The position numbers and the translations under genes are program-made. A stretch of 64,000 nucleotides of DNA from Anaerosoma tenue (GTDB lineage Bacteria > Actinomycetota > Coriobacteriia > Anaerosomatales > Anaerosomataceae): contig NZ_JALNTY010000001.1 in the NCBI RefSeq assembly GCF_023161965.1, forward strand, positions 664,501-728,500. The letters are read 5' to 3'. The notes under the pieces were generated by a model. The model searched no databases and was not told where the DNA came from. It saw only the letters and a program-made list of their open reading frames with translations. Every line of letters begins with the position of its first letter. Positions within the stretch are counted from its first letter, which is position 1. Positions 16,880 through 25,725 of the stretch are shown one piece after another.

Positions 16880-18361
16880 TCAGCCCCCGAAGAGCGAGGG
16901 GGCCCACTTGGCGGGATCCACCTCGAGGAAGGCAGACCGCTTGAAGCGGTCCTTCAGCTCGAACGGCACAGTGCAGTCGAAGATGACCTTGCACGAGATG
17001 CCGCGATCGCGAAGCGCGGCGTTGTACTCAGGACCCTGCGAGGGGTCGAGAGGATGGCAGCGCACCCCGGGAATCATGATCGTGTCGATGTCGCCCTGGA
17101 AACGGGTGTTCATCGCCCAGAGCACGTCGTTGCTGTCGAACGGATCCACGTCCTCGTCCACGAGGATCACGTGCTTCAGCTCGGAGAACGCCGAGAACGC
17201 GAGCAACGCCGCCTGGCGCTGCCGGCCCTCGTCGCTCGGGATGCTCTTCTTGAACTGCATGACGGCCATGTACTTGCCGCCTCCTGCCGAGTGCGAGTAC
17301 ACGTTCTGCAGCCGGCCGGGCATCGCGCGGTCCACCATCTGGATGATGCTGGCCTCGGTTGGGATGCCGGCCATGCTCACGTGCTCCTCGCTCGGGCCGA
17401 TCACCGTCTGCATGATGGGGTTCTTGCGGTGTGTGACGGCCTTGACCTTGATGATGGGGAGCTCGGGGTTCGCCCTGCCGGTGTAGCCGGGGAACTCGGG
17501 CATCGCCTTGCCGGTGTCGGTGTTCTGGTCCTCGCGGACGCGCACGTTCGGCACCAGTTCGCCCTCGATCACGTACTCGGCGTTGGCGATCGCCTTCTCG
17601 CCGATGGTGATGCAGTCCACCATCGGAACGGCGGCGCCGCGGATCGCTCCGGCGATGCTGAGCTCGTTGAAGCCAAGCGGCGTGGTGGGCGGCTCGAAGC
17701 AGGCCGCGATCTCGATAGCGGGATCGACGCCGATGCTGATCGAGATCGGAAGCGGCTTACCGGCGGCCTCGGCCTTCTCGCGAAACACGGTGAGGTGCCG
17801 CGCGCCGGGGACGAAGTACATCGAGATCTCGTCCGCGCTCTGCAGGCACAGCCGGTGGATGGTCACGTCGGACTCATCGGTCTCGGGGTCCGAGGCGTAG
17901 CACATGCCCATCGTCACATAGGGACCGGCATCCTCTGGTGTGTTGGTGGGAGCCGGGATCAGCTTACGGATGTCGAAGCCGGGGTCCTCGGCCCGATGCA
18001 CGACCTCCTGGCACACGGCCTCCGACTGAGGGACCGTTACCGGATCGATCGGCGCCGCGACCGCGTCCTTCAGCAGGTAGCCAAGACGCTTGGGATCGGT
18101 ATCGAGCATGAGCCCGACGCGCTCACGGCTGGCCAGCAGGCCGATGAGCACGCGCGCATCGGGGTGTCCTTTGACGTTGTTGAACACCATCGCGGGACCC
18201 ACCTGCGTGGGCCGCATCACGGTGCCCCAGGCGCCGACGTGCCGGTACACTCCCGACAGCTCGGCGTCCGGGTCGACCTCCACGTCCGTTTCGAGCAACT
18301 GCCCCTGATGCTGCTCCAGGAGCTCCAGCATCGAGCGTAGATCCGGGTAGTCATCCGCCAT
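16880..18361 (-). CDS. UbiD-family prFMN-dependent decarboxylase (second, divergent type)
   Basis: A 493-residue UbiD-fold protein, the last gene of the operon. Family features include RHLTVFREKAEAAGKPLPISISIGVDP, the DPFDSNDVLWAMNTRFQGD segment near the C-terminus and PEFPGYTG in place of the usual GEFPGxY. It differs clearly from the BsdC-type protein encoded at 21154-22593, so the locus holds two unlike UbiD proteins. UbiD enzymes (de)carboxylate aromatic or alpha,beta-unsaturated acids using prenylated FMN made by UbiX. The start overlaps the LpdD-like gene by 11 bases. The substrate is unknown; a benzoate-type or heteroaromatic carboxylase/decarboxylase role is possible. Confidence 0.85.
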   Translation of the reverse strand: MADDYPDLRSMLELLEQHQGQLLETDVEVDPDAELSGVYRHVGAWGTVMRPTQVGPAMVFNNVKGHPDARVLIGLLASRERVGLMLDTDPKRLGYLLKDAVAAPIDPVTVPQSEAVCQEVVHRAEDPGFDIRKLIPAPTNTPEDAGPYVTMGMCYASDPETDESDVTIHRLCLQSADEISMYFVPGARHLTVFREKAEAAGKPLPISISIGVDPAIEIAACFEPPTTPLGFNELSIAGAIRGAAVPMVDCITIGEKAIANAEYVIEGELVPNVRVREDQNTDTGKAMPEFPGYTGRANPELPIIKVKAVTHRKNPIMQTVIGPSEEHVSMAGIPTEASIIQMVDRAMPGRLQNVYSHSAGGGKYMAVMQFKKSIPSDEGRQRQAALLAFSAFSELKHVILVDEDVDPFDSNDVLWAMNTRFQGDIDTIMIPGVRCHPLDPSQGPEYNAALRDRGISCKVIFDCTVPFELKDRFKRSAFLEVDPAKWAPSLFGG

Positions 18362-18770
18362 TCGTCATCTTCCTCTCGTCCGTGCAGTCGCGTTCTTCGC
18401 ACAGCAGTTCGATGATCCGTCCAAGCGTCGCGCGGTAGTTGGCGGTGAGCTCGCGGATGTCGGCGGTGCCCGCGTCGTCCACGTGCAGGCCGATGCTGAC
18501 GCTTACCCGGCACTGGAGCGCCGTGGCCAACTCGAGCGCTGCGGCCCGGGCCAGCTCGTCCTCCTTGTGTCCGGTCACGCACAACACGCTCGCCGATGCC
18601 GACGGGGCATCCGGATCCATGAGGCTCGGACGAGGGATGCCGAGGGCGACGGCGCCGATATGCGGCGCCTCGCCTCCCCCGAAGCACACGGAGACGTCCG
18701 GACCGCATGAGACGGCGAGTCCGTCCACCCGCAACCGACGCTCTCCCTCTGAGGCGCTGAACGTCCTCAT
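18351..18770 (-). CDS. LpdD-like small protein of UbiD operons
   Basis: A 139-residue protein whose ATG at 18770 overlaps the ubiX stop by one base; its 3' end overlaps the second UbiD gene. It shows an N-terminal strand-rich part and the segment SLMDPDAPSASASVLCVTGHKEDELARAAA, then DDAGTADIRELTANYRATLGRIIELL. Size and position match LpdD of gallate decarboxylase operons, a proteasome-assembly-chaperone-like fold proposed to act as a prenylated-flavin chaperone. I identify it by size, position and a general pattern match, so this is moderate. If right, it would help load prFMN onto one of the two UbiD proteins. Confidence 0.5.
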   Translation of the reverse strand: MRTFSASEGERRLRVDGLAVSCGPDVSVCFGGGEAPHIGAVALGIPRPSLMDPDAPSASASVLCVTGHKEDELARAAALELATALQCRVSVSIGLHVDDAGTADIRELTANYRATLGRIIELLCEERDCTDERKMTNGG

Positions 18771-19336
18771 CAGACCTCGGCGCCCTTCCACGACACGAAG
18801 CGGTCGTGCTCGAGGCCGAACTGCCGTAGTACCTTGCCGATGATGTGGTTGATCTGGTCTTCCATGGTCTGTGCGCCGTTGTAGAAGGTGAGGACCGGCG
18901 GGATGATGGTGCACCCGAGATCGCCTGCCTCATGCAGGTTCCGCAGGTGGATCTTGCCGAGCGGCATCTCCCGGGGCACCAGCACCACGCGCCGGCCCTC
19001 CTTCAGGCATACGTCCACAGACCTCACGAGCAGGTTGGCCGCGTAACCCGCGGTGATACCTGCCAGCGTCTTCATCGAGCACGGGATCACGATCATGCCG
19101 TCGGTCACGAACGAACCGCTCGAGATCGACGCAGCGAGGTTCTTGTCGCTGTGATAGACGTCGGCCAGCGCCGCAAGCTCGACGAGCGGGATGTCGCACT
19201 CCAGCTCCCAGGTCTTCTGGGCGCCCTCTGTGACGACGAGGTGCACCTCCACGTCAGGATGCTGCTTGAGCGCTGACACGAGGTAGTAGCCCATCACCAC
19301 GCCGGTCGCTCCGGATATGCCAACGATGATCCGCAT
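18770..19336 (-). CDS. bsdB: UbiX/BsdB flavin prenyltransferase
   Basis: A 188-residue flavoprotein with the UbiX hallmarks: VGISGATGVVMGYYLV at the N-terminus, PCSMKTLAGITAGYAANLLVRSVDVCLKE in the middle, and the conserved LVPREMPLGKIHLRN. It attaches a dimethylallyl group to FMN to make the prFMN cofactor of UbiD enzymes. It sits between the transporter and the LpdD-like gene in a co-directional operon with two UbiD genes, so it probably serves both. The type is closest to the BsdB/VdcB group of hydroxyarylic acid decarboxylase operons. Confidence 0.93.
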   Translation of the reverse strand: MRIIVGISGATGVVMGYYLVSALKQHPDVEVHLVVTEGAQKTWELECDIPLVELAALADVYHSDKNLAASISSGSFVTDGMIVIPCSMKTLAGITAGYAANLLVRSVDVCLKEGRRVVLVPREMPLGKIHLRNLHEAGDLGCTIIPPVLTFYNGAQTMEDQINHIIGKVLRQFGLEHDRFVSWKGAEV

Positions 19337-19360
19337 GATCGTCTCCTGATGGTCTCGTTG

Positions 19361-20758
19361 TTACAGAAGCCCGGTGATGCTGAACCAGGGCACCATGACG
19401 CCGACCGTCGTGATGAACATGACGGCGATGAGCGGCACGCCGAGACGGATGCTCTCCTTCTGCGTGTAGCCACCGGTGTCTTCGGCCGCACCCACCAGGA
19501 CGTTCAGGTGATGGAACGGCAGTACGTAGTGCCCGGCGATCGCCATGTACGCGATGAGCGTGGGCACGAGGGGGTCGATCCCCATCGGCGCGGTGAAGGC
19601 GATGATCGCCGGTACCGCTACGCCCATCACTGCGATGACGCTTCCCAGCACCATGTGGATACCGATCACGATGAGCGTGATCACACCTGCAAGCAGGAAG
19701 AGGTTCGAGGGCGCGGTGGACGGCAGCAGGGTGTCCGCGATCCACGCGTTCATGCCCGTGGCGCCACCGACCACACCGATCGCGATGGCCGCGGTCAGGA
19801 ATGCCAGCGTCTGCATCGGCACTGCCGACCAGTCCTTGGGCGTGAGCACCTTGCCGATGATAGGCATGGACATGAGCATCGGGATCGCCAGGGTGATCCA
19901 GCCGATGTTGATGCCATGGAGCGTGTCGGTCATCCACAGCACGATGGCTATGACGATCCAGAACAGGGTGCGCTTCTCGATCGCGGTCATCGGGCCCATC
20001 GCGTCGAGCTTCTGCTTGATCTCATCCTTGTTGCATTCGACCTCTTTGGTGGGCTTGAACAACACGAGGATGAGCAGGCAGGTGAGGATGCTGGCGATCA
20101 GCGCTGGGGGACCCATGTTGATGAGCCAGCTGGTGAAGCCCATCTCGCCGCCGGAGGCTTCGACCGCCAGCGGGTTGATGACCGCGTCACCGGTAAGGAA
20201 GATGAGCGAGACCGGCACCGACGCCGCAAAGACCGTGAAGCCGATCTTGATGCCATCCTCTTTGGGGATGTTCGAGGTCTGGATGATCACGGCCATGACC
20301 GACATGATCAACAGCGCGCGAGGCCAGGGGTGCGGGATCAGGATGCTCAGCACGAACGTGAGGATGAAGATGCCGATGATGATGCTCTTGTAGCCGCTCA
20401 CGAACCGGAGCAGATAGTGGTACGCGATGCGTTCGCCAAGCCCTGATGTCTTCACTGCGGTCGCTATCAGGTAGGCGCCGACCACGAGCCACATGGTGGT
20501 GCCGGTCCACGACTTGAAGACCACGTCGGGCCCGGCAACGCCGAGAACCACAAGCAGAGCGAGATACAGTGCGGAGGTGTAGCCCGGCTGTGTGATCTGG
20601 AAAGCCCAGAACACGACCGTCATGAGCGAGAGCGCCAGGCACTTCTGCCCCTCAGGGGAGATGCCCTGAAGCGGCAGCAGCCACACGACGGCGCCCACGA
20701 TCACGCCCAGCAGGAGGCCGATCTCACGCTTGGTGATTGAGCTCTTTGCTTGTTCCAC
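19361..20758 (-). CDS. DASS-family (SLC13) carboxylate transporter
   Basis: The 465-residue membrane protein starts at GTG 20758 with AAGGAGG well placed. It has about a dozen helices, including AFQITQPGYTSALYLALLVV, a SKSWTGTTMW-type motif (FKSWTGTTMWLVVGAYLIA) and the paired hairpin tips (LTGDAVINPLA and GGATGMNAWIAD) seen in divalent anion/sodium symporters. Such proteins import di- or tricarboxylates with sodium, or exchange them. Its place between bsdD and bsdB suggests import of the acid to be decarboxylated, or exchange of acid and product. No substrate can be assigned. Confidence 0.85.
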   Translation of the reverse strand: MEQAKSSITKREIGLLLGVIVGAVVWLLPLQGISPEGQKCLALSLMTVVFWAFQITQPGYTSALYLALLVVLGVAGPDVVFKSWTGTTMWLVVGAYLIATAVKTSGLGERIAYHYLLRFVSGYKSIIIGIFILTFVLSILIPHPWPRALLIMSVMAVIIQTSNIPKEDGIKIGFTVFAASVPVSLIFLTGDAVINPLAVEASGGEMGFTSWLINMGPPALIASILTCLLILVLFKPTKEVECNKDEIKQKLDAMGPMTAIEKRTLFWIVIAIVLWMTDTLHGINIGWITLAIPMLMSMPIIGKVLTPKDWSAVPMQTLAFLTAAIAIGVVGGATGMNAWIADTLLPSTAPSNLFLLAGVITLIVIGIHMVLGSVIAVMGVAVPAIIAFTAPMGIDPLVPTLIAYMAIAGHYVLPFHHLNVLVGAAEDTGGYTQKESIRLGVPLIAVMFITTVGVMVPWFSITGLL

Positions 20759-20832
20759 GTTCCCTCCTTCGATCGGATCGGATCCGGCACGGCGCGTCGG
20801 CGCCGCCCCGGACGACGGGTGTGGCAGGGATG

Positions 20833-20871
20833 GCCGGTCCGGGGCGGTAAGGGGGTGGGCCCCGGACCGGC
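20833..20871 (-). terminator. perfect intergenic hairpin between bsdD and the transporter gene
   Basis: A 13-bp perfect stem GCCGGTCCGGGGC/GCCCCGGACCGGC with a 13-base loop lies just after the bsdD stop. No T-tract follows, so it may be a partial terminator or an mRNA stabiliser that separates high bsdC-bsdD expression from the downstream genes. Confidence 0.6.
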
Positions 20872-20882
20872 TAGCAGGGGGG

Positions 20883-21083
20883 CTAGTCGAGCGGCGGGAT
20901 GGCCGGGATCACGCCCAGCTCACCGATCTTCGCCGGGTCGAGCTTGAACTTGTCGATGATCTGCGGGGTCTCCGTCGAGCGCCACGAGTACCAGCAGGTC
21001 TCGCACACGTAGACTTCCCAGACGTCGCCAACGGGCGACTTGACCATCACACGAGCGGCGCTACCGCAGCGTGGGCATTCCAT
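20883..21083 (-). CDS. bsdD: hydroxyarylic acid decarboxylase subunit D (BsdD/VdcD-like)
   Basis: A 66-residue zinc-ribbon-like protein with MECPRCGSAARVM, SPVGDVWEVYVCETCWYSWRSTE and the C-terminal VIPAIPPLD. This is the layout of VdcD/BsdD, the small third component required for activity of the BCD-type vanillate/4-hydroxybenzoate decarboxylases. The two CxxC pairs (C3/C6 and C27/C30) should bind a metal. It follows bsdC by 70 bases with a strong ribosome-binding site AAGGAGG. Confidence 0.88.
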   Translation of the reverse strand: MECPRCGSAARVMVKSPVGDVWEVYVCETCWYSWRSTETPQIIDKFKLDPAKIGELGVIPAIPPLD

Positions 21084-21153
21084 GAAGTACCTCCTTCAAG
21101 CGTGTCTCTGGTGCACGGTCCTGTATGCGTCGGCATACAGAGGGACAGGCCAC

Positions 21154-22593
21154 TTAGGCTTCCATCTGCTTCAGCATGTCGCGGATGATGCCGTTCCACT
21201 TCTCGGTGCCCGCAGGGTCCTTGAGAAGCTCCACCGGACGCGGGTTGGGCTCGGGAGCGACCGGGGTGGTGGCGTCGATGATGAGCTTGGTGGTCATACC
21301 GGCCGGGTAGCTCGACGGATCGAGCGGCATACCCGCCGCGTTCTCGATCATCGTGACGTCCTTGCTCGGCAGCACGCGTGTGGTGAGCGCCCACATGACC
21401 TGCTCGAGGTTGAACGGGTCTACGAAGTCGTCGACCATGATGAGGATCTTCGTGTACGGCATGCCATGCGGAGTGGAGAGCAGGCGCATCGCCGCACCCT
21501 TGGCGTGACCACCGTAGCGAGGCTTGATCGACACGATGGTACCGATGCCGTGCGTGTACATGGCGTTGACGGCCTCCACCTCGGGGAAGTCGGTCTTCAG
21601 CTGCTTGTACAGCGGCACGCTGGTGTTGAGCGCCATGAGGTAGTCGATCTCGGTCCAGGGCATGCCAAGGTAGAGGTTCTCGAAGATCGGGTCGTTGCGA
21701 TGCGTGATGCGCGTGATCTGCACCTCGCACTGCAGGCGGGAGCCGGAGTATGAACCCGGGAACTCGCCGAAGGGACCCTCCACCACGCGCGTGCGCGGGA
21801 TGATGTAACCCTCGAGGACGACCTCGGAGTGAGCCGGCACGAGCAGGTTGGGGTCGGTGTCCGCGGCGACGATCTCCGTGGGAACGCCGTCCTGCAGCGC
21901 GCCGACGAACTCGTACTCGTTCTGGCTGTAGCCCACCGGGGTGGAAGCCATGAACGTCACGAGCGGGTTGTTGCCCAGCGTGATCGCGATCGGCAGCGGC
22001 TCGTTCTTGCGCTCGGCCTTGGCGAGCTGGATGGCGATGTCGTGCATCGGCAGGGCCTGGATACCCACGCGGTCCTTGTCCTTCACCTGGATGCGGTAGG
22101 TTCCCACGTTGAGCTTGCCGAACTCGTCCGGCACCTCGGGGTCGTAGGAGATGACCGACGCCTTGGAGAGGAAGAAGCCGCCGTCCTGCTCGTTGATGCG
22201 GTACAGAGGAAGCACCTCGAAGAGGTTGATATCCTCGGTGATGGTGTTCTCCTTGCAGAGCGCCTCGTCACGCGAAAGCACCGTGGGGGCCACCGGGAAC
22301 TTGTCCCAGCGGCGGTTGAGCTCCTCGAACTGCTCCTTGGTGGGCGTGTCCTTGGCCATACCCATCATGAGCGCGTGGTTGGCCCACGAACCGTGCGCGT
22401 TCGTGACGACCGAACCCTTGTAGCCGTTGATGTTCTCGAAGAGCACCGCGGGCCCGTCAGCCATGCGCGAAGCAGCGCGACCGGCGGCACCGATATCGGG
22501 CTCGGGCATGACTTCGTCCTTCACGCGGACAAGCTGGCCCTCCTCCTCGAGAGCCGCCAGGAACTCTCGGAGGTCCTTGTAGACTCTAGCCAT
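21154..22593 (-). CDS. bsdC: hydroxyarylic acid decarboxylase subunit C (UbiD family, BsdC/VdcC type)
   Basis: The 479-residue UbiD protein starts at ATG 22593 behind AAGGAG. It follows BsdC/VdcC closely throughout: YKDLREFLAALEEEGQL, EPDIGAAGRAA, GSWANHALMMGMAKDTP, ITEDINLFEVLPLYRIN, EGPFGEFPGSYSG and the end LIIDATTPVAPE. The GEFPG segment belongs to the prFMN active-site region. Relatives non-oxidatively decarboxylate 4-hydroxybenzoate or vanillate to phenols, reversibly. It is the first gene of the operon and is divergent from a LysR regulator. A long in-frame extension upstream of 22593 covers the intergenic region and was not used. Confidence 0.93.
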   Translation of the reverse strand: MARVYKDLREFLAALEEEGQLVRVKDEVMPEPDIGAAGRAASRMADGPAVLFENINGYKGSVVTNAHGSWANHALMMGMAKDTPTKEQFEELNRRWDKFPVAPTVLSRDEALCKENTITEDINLFEVLPLYRINEQDGGFFLSKASVISYDPEVPDEFGKLNVGTYRIQVKDKDRVGIQALPMHDIAIQLAKAERKNEPLPIAITLGNNPLVTFMASTPVGYSQNEYEFVGALQDGVPTEIVAADTDPNLLVPAHSEVVLEGYIIPRTRVVEGPFGEFPGSYSGSRLQCEVQITRITHRNDPIFENLYLGMPWTEIDYLMALNTSVPLYKQLKTDFPEVEAVNAMYTHGIGTIVSIKPRYGGHAKGAAMRLLSTPHGMPYTKILIMVDDFVDPFNLEQVMWALTTRVLPSKDVTMIENAAGMPLDPSSYPAGMTTKLIIDATTPVAPEPNPRPVELLKDPAGTEKWNGIIRDMLKQMEA

Positions 22594-22951
22594 CTGAACT
22601 CCTTCCTTCGTTCGCCTCGAACGGCCCTTCCGGGCCTCCGTTGTCCGATGAGCGCCAGCCTGATCAGGGCCTCTGCGTCTCACCGATGACCACGTTGGGA
22701 CGAGCGCAAGGAGCACGCAATTCGGAGTGGGAACGCCAGGATTCCGGAGCGGAATACTCCTGCGGCAACCAGCGGGAGGGTGCGCGAACGCGCAACTTAA
22801 CTTGCCTGAACGGAATACGAACGGTACCCGCCGGGGGATGAACGGAGGGTATGCTGTTCGTGGATGCATCTCTGCAGCAGGAGCAGGGAAGCCGCGCGCA
22901 CCGGGGCAGCAGCCCCAGAAGAGGCCGCGCCTCTTCCACAAAGGAGGCACC
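22594..22951. promoter_or_regulatory. divergent bsdC/lysR control region
   Basis: This 358-base region separates bsdC from the LysR regulator gene. An inverted repeat ATTCCG-gag-CGGAAT at 22741-22755 contains T-N11-A (T at 22742, A at 22754), the classic LysR-type binding pattern. A second copy of GGAATAC lies in GAACGGAATACGAACGG at about 22808-22824, with GAACGG repeated directly. These are candidate regulator and activation sites. No confident -35/-10 pair was found. Confidence 0.5.
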
Positions 22952-23890
22952 ATGAACGTAGCGCAACTCCAGTACTTCCTCGCCGTCGCCCGTGAGGGCA
23001 AGTTCTCCACCGCAGCCGAGAACGCGTACGTCTCGCAGTCCTCGCTCTCCAAACAGATCAAGTCGTTGGAGGAGGAGCTCGGCGTGGAGTTGTTCACACG
23101 GGGTCCGAAGGGCGCATCGCTCACGCCGGCCGGCGAGGTATTCCTGGAGTTCGCCACCAAAACGTACCGCCGCTATGAGGACGTGCTCGTGCGCCTCGAG
23201 CAGTACAGCGGCACCACACAGCGACATGTCCGGATCGGCGCTTTGCCGCTAGTGTCGGACTACGGGCTCCACGCCGACCTTGCCGACTTCCAGATCGAGA
23301 ACATGGGCGTCCAGATCGACTTCGTGGAACGCAACCAGGGCGAGATCATCAGACGGCTCGAGCTCGACCGGCTCGACCTGGCGATCCTGCGCACCGACCT
23401 GCTCTCCCCCTCCGAATACGAGTGGATCGACCTCATCCACGACGAGATCTGCATCGTCTGCTCGGCGCGCCATCGGCTCGCCCGGCGCACGGCGATACCG
23501 ATCGAACAGCTGCGCGACGAGCGGTTCGTGCTGCTCGATCAGCAGTCGGCGGTGACGATGCGGTTCATCGAGGAGTGCCGGGAGGCGGGCTTCTACCCCA
23601 ACATCATCTTCACCCACACGCGGCACGAGCCGCTCATCGGCGGTGTGGGCAAGAACGCGGGGGTCACCGCGCTGCCCCGCGGTCTCACGAGGCGCATCTC
23701 TCGCGATCCGCGATCGGAGACGCTCGTGAAGTGCGTATCCCTGGAGAAGCCGCTCTACACGGATGTGGGACTCGTGCGCAGGCGCAACCACGCGCTCTCC
23801 CCCTGGGCGGAGAGCCTCTACTCGTATTTCGCGCAGGTGTACGAGACGCCGGTAGGCCCGGACGAGATCACAGGGCCCGAGGCGCGCTAA
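22952..23890 (+). CDS. LysR-family transcriptional regulator
   Basis: The 312-residue protein starts at ATG 22952, four bases after AAAGGAGG. It has an N-terminal winged helix (LQYFLAVAREGKFSTAAENAY, then SQSSLSKQIKSLEEELGVELF) and a C-terminal effector-binding domain with two alpha/beta lobes (DRLDLAILRTDLL, NAGVTALPRG). The gene is divergent from bsdC, with an inverted T-N11-A repeat between, so it most likely senses the aromatic acid or its product and activates the decarboxylase operon while controlling itself. Confidence 0.9.
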   Translation: MNVAQLQYFLAVAREGKFSTAAENAYVSQSSLSKQIKSLEEELGVELFTRGPKGASLTPAGEVFLEFATKTYRRYEDVLVRLEQYSGTTQRHVRIGALPLVSDYGLHADLADFQIENMGVQIDFVERNQGEIIRRLELDRLDLAILRTDLLSPSEYEWIDLIHDEICIVCSARHRLARRTAIPIEQLRDERFVLLDQQSAVTMRFIEECREAGFYPNIIFTHTRHEPLIGGVGKNAGVTALPRGLTRRISRDPRSETLVKCVSLEKPLYTDVGLVRRRNHALSPWAESLYSYFAQVYETPVGPDEITGPEAR

Positions 23891-23908
23891 GCACCCTGGC
23901 TGAGCGTA

Positions 23909-24850
23909 CTACCGCTTCCGCGCGAGCAGTTCCCGGGCGCTCGCGGCGATGTCGGTAGCGGTGAGTCCGAAGTGCTCCATCAGCTCGGCAGGCTCGCCCG
24001 AGGTGCCGAACACGTCGCGTACCCCCACCCGTGCGAGCGGCACCGGCGCCAGCTCACCGAGCGCCTCGGCCACAGCCGAGCCGAGCCCGCCGATCACCGA
24101 GTGCTCCTCGCACGTGACCACAGCTCCGGTCCTGAGCGCCGAGGCCGTGATCGTGGCGGCGTCGAGCGGCTTGATCGTGGCGGCGTCGATCACCTCGGCA
24201 TGTATGCCATCGAGCTCCAGCTGCTCGGCCGCGGTGAGCGCCTGCTCCACCATCACGCCGCACGCCACGAGGGTGACGTGAACGCCCGAGCGCAACACAC
24301 GCGCGCGTCCGAGTTCGAAGGTGTAGTCGTCGTCGTAGATGACCGGCACGGCGGCGCGTCCCAGACGGATGTAGAAGGGGCCGGGAGTGGCCGCGGCCAC
24401 GCGGATCGCCTCGCGGGCGGCCACCACGTCCGCCGGCACAAGCACCCGCATGCCCGGGAGCACCCGCATCAGCGCGATGTCCTCGAGCATCTGGTGGCTT
24501 CCGCCGTCGGGACCCACGGTGATGCCGGCATGCGTGGGCGCCACCTTCACATCGAGGCCCGAGTAGCACACCGTGTTGCGGATCTGATCGTAGGCGCGAC
24601 CGGTGGCGAACACGGCGAAGCTTCCCGTGAACGCGATCTTACCCTCCACGGCAAGGCCGGCCGCGGTGCCGATCATGTTCTGCTCGGCGATACCTACGTT
24701 GAAGTGCCGGTCGGGATACGCCGAGGCGAACTTGGCGGTGGTGGTGGATCCGGAAAGGTCGGCGTCGACGGCGACCACCGGCAGGCCCTCGTTGGCGAGC
24801 TCGATCAGGGTGGCGCCGTACGCCTCGCGTGTTGCGCGCTTCTCGCTCAT
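23909..24850 (-). CDS. transketolase, C-terminal subunit
   Basis: The 313-residue protein corresponds to the pyrimidine-binding and C-terminal domains of transketolase. It has the active-site HFNVGIAEQNMIGTAAGLA (the catalytic Glu of the pyrimidine domain), SFAVFATGRAYDQIRN, HAGITVGPDGGSHQ and a C-terminal domain with EEHSVIGGLGSAV. It is encoded four bases into the stop of the N-terminal subunit gene. Split transketolases move two-carbon units in the non-oxidative pentose phosphate pathway and are common in anaerobes. Confidence 0.92.
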   Translation of the reverse strand: MSEKRATREAYGATLIELANEGLPVVAVDADLSGSTTTAKFASAYPDRHFNVGIAEQNMIGTAAGLAVEGKIAFTGSFAVFATGRAYDQIRNTVCYSGLDVKVAPTHAGITVGPDGGSHQMLEDIALMRVLPGMRVLVPADVVAAREAIRVAAATPGPFYIRLGRAAVPVIYDDDYTFELGRARVLRSGVHVTLVACGVMVEQALTAAEQLELDGIHAEVIDAATIKPLDAATITASALRTGAVVTCEEHSVIGGLGSAVAEALGELAPVPLARVGVRDVFGTSGEPAELMEHFGLTATDIAASARELLARKR

Positions 24851-25725
24851 CGGGCGCCCCCTTCGGTCGCTGAGGCCGAAGTCGATCCGGCCGCCTCAAG
24901 TGCTGCGCCCAGCTCGGCAAGCGCGGTCGCGGTCTGCTCGGCGCTTGGCGCCTTGCCGTGCCAGCCGGCGTCGCCCTCCATGAAGGAGACGCCCTTGCCC
25001 TTGACGGTGTACGCAACCACGACCACCGGCACGGCGGGATCCGCCGGAGGCTCGGTGAGCGCGTCGAGCAACCCCTCGACGTCGTGCCCGCTCGTCTCGC
25101 GGACCTCCCAGCCGAAGGCGGCCCACTTCTCGGCCACGCCGCCCAGGCACATCACCTCGCTGCACGCGCCGTCGATCTGCAGGCCGTTGTGGTCCACGAT
25201 GGCCGTCACGTTGCCGAGGCCGTGGTGCGGGGCGAACATCGCCGCTTCCCACACCTCCCCTTCCTGGAGCTCGCCGTCGCCGAGCAGGCAGAACACGCGC
25301 GCGGGATTCTCATCCAGGCGAAGCGCGAGCGCCATGCCGTTGGCAATGGCCAGACCCTGGCCGAGCGAGCCGGTGGACACCTCCACGCCGGCGCACTTCT
25401 GGCAGTCGGGGTGGCCCTGGAGCATGCTGCCGAGCTTTCGGAGCGTCTTGAGGTGGTCGCGGCCAAGGTATCCGGCCTCGGCGAGCGCCGCGTACAGCAC
25501 CGGCGCCGCGTGACCCTTGGAGAGCACGAACCGGTCGCGCTCCGGCCAGTCGGGCCGGGCGGGATCATGACGCAACACGTGGAAGTAGAGCGTGGCCACG
25601 ATATCGGCCGCGGAGAGCGACCCTCCGGGGTGTCCGCTGCCGGCCTCGGCGATCATCTCCACGATGTCGTAGCGCATCCGCGCCGCCTTGGCCTCGATGG
25701 CCGCGATACGTGCCGCGTCGGTCAT
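24847..25725 (-). CDS. transketolase, N-terminal (ThDP-binding) subunit
   Basis: The 292-residue protein has GSGHPGGSLSAADIVATLYF, the SKGHAAPVLYAAL motif and the thiamine diphosphate motif GDGELQEGEVWEAAMFA ending at VDHNGLQIDG (GDG-N). It pairs with the C-terminal subunit encoded in a four-base overlap. The ATG at 25725 overlaps the stop of the YitT-type gene by four bases, so three genes are coupled. Confidence 0.93.
   Translation of the reverse strand: MTDAARIAAIEAKAARMRYDIVEMIAEAGSGHPGGSLSAADIVATLYFHVLRHDPARPDWPERDRFVLSKGHAAPVLYAALAEAGYLGRDHLKTLRKLGSMLQGHPDCQKCAGVEVSTGSLGQGLAIANGMALALRLDENPARVFCLLGDGELQEGEVWEAAMFAPHHGLGNVTAIVDHNGLQIDGACSEVMCLGGVAEKWAAFGWEVRETSGHDVEGLLDALTEPPADPAVPVVVVAYTVKGKGVSFMEGDAGWHGKAPSAEQTATALAELGAALEAAGSTSASATEGGAR

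Noticed and set aside
22594-23160. N-terminal extension of the bsdC frame
   Set aside because: Family members start at MARVYKDLREF-like sequence, and the extension crosses the LysR gene and the control region. The ATG at 22593 has a good ribosome-binding site.
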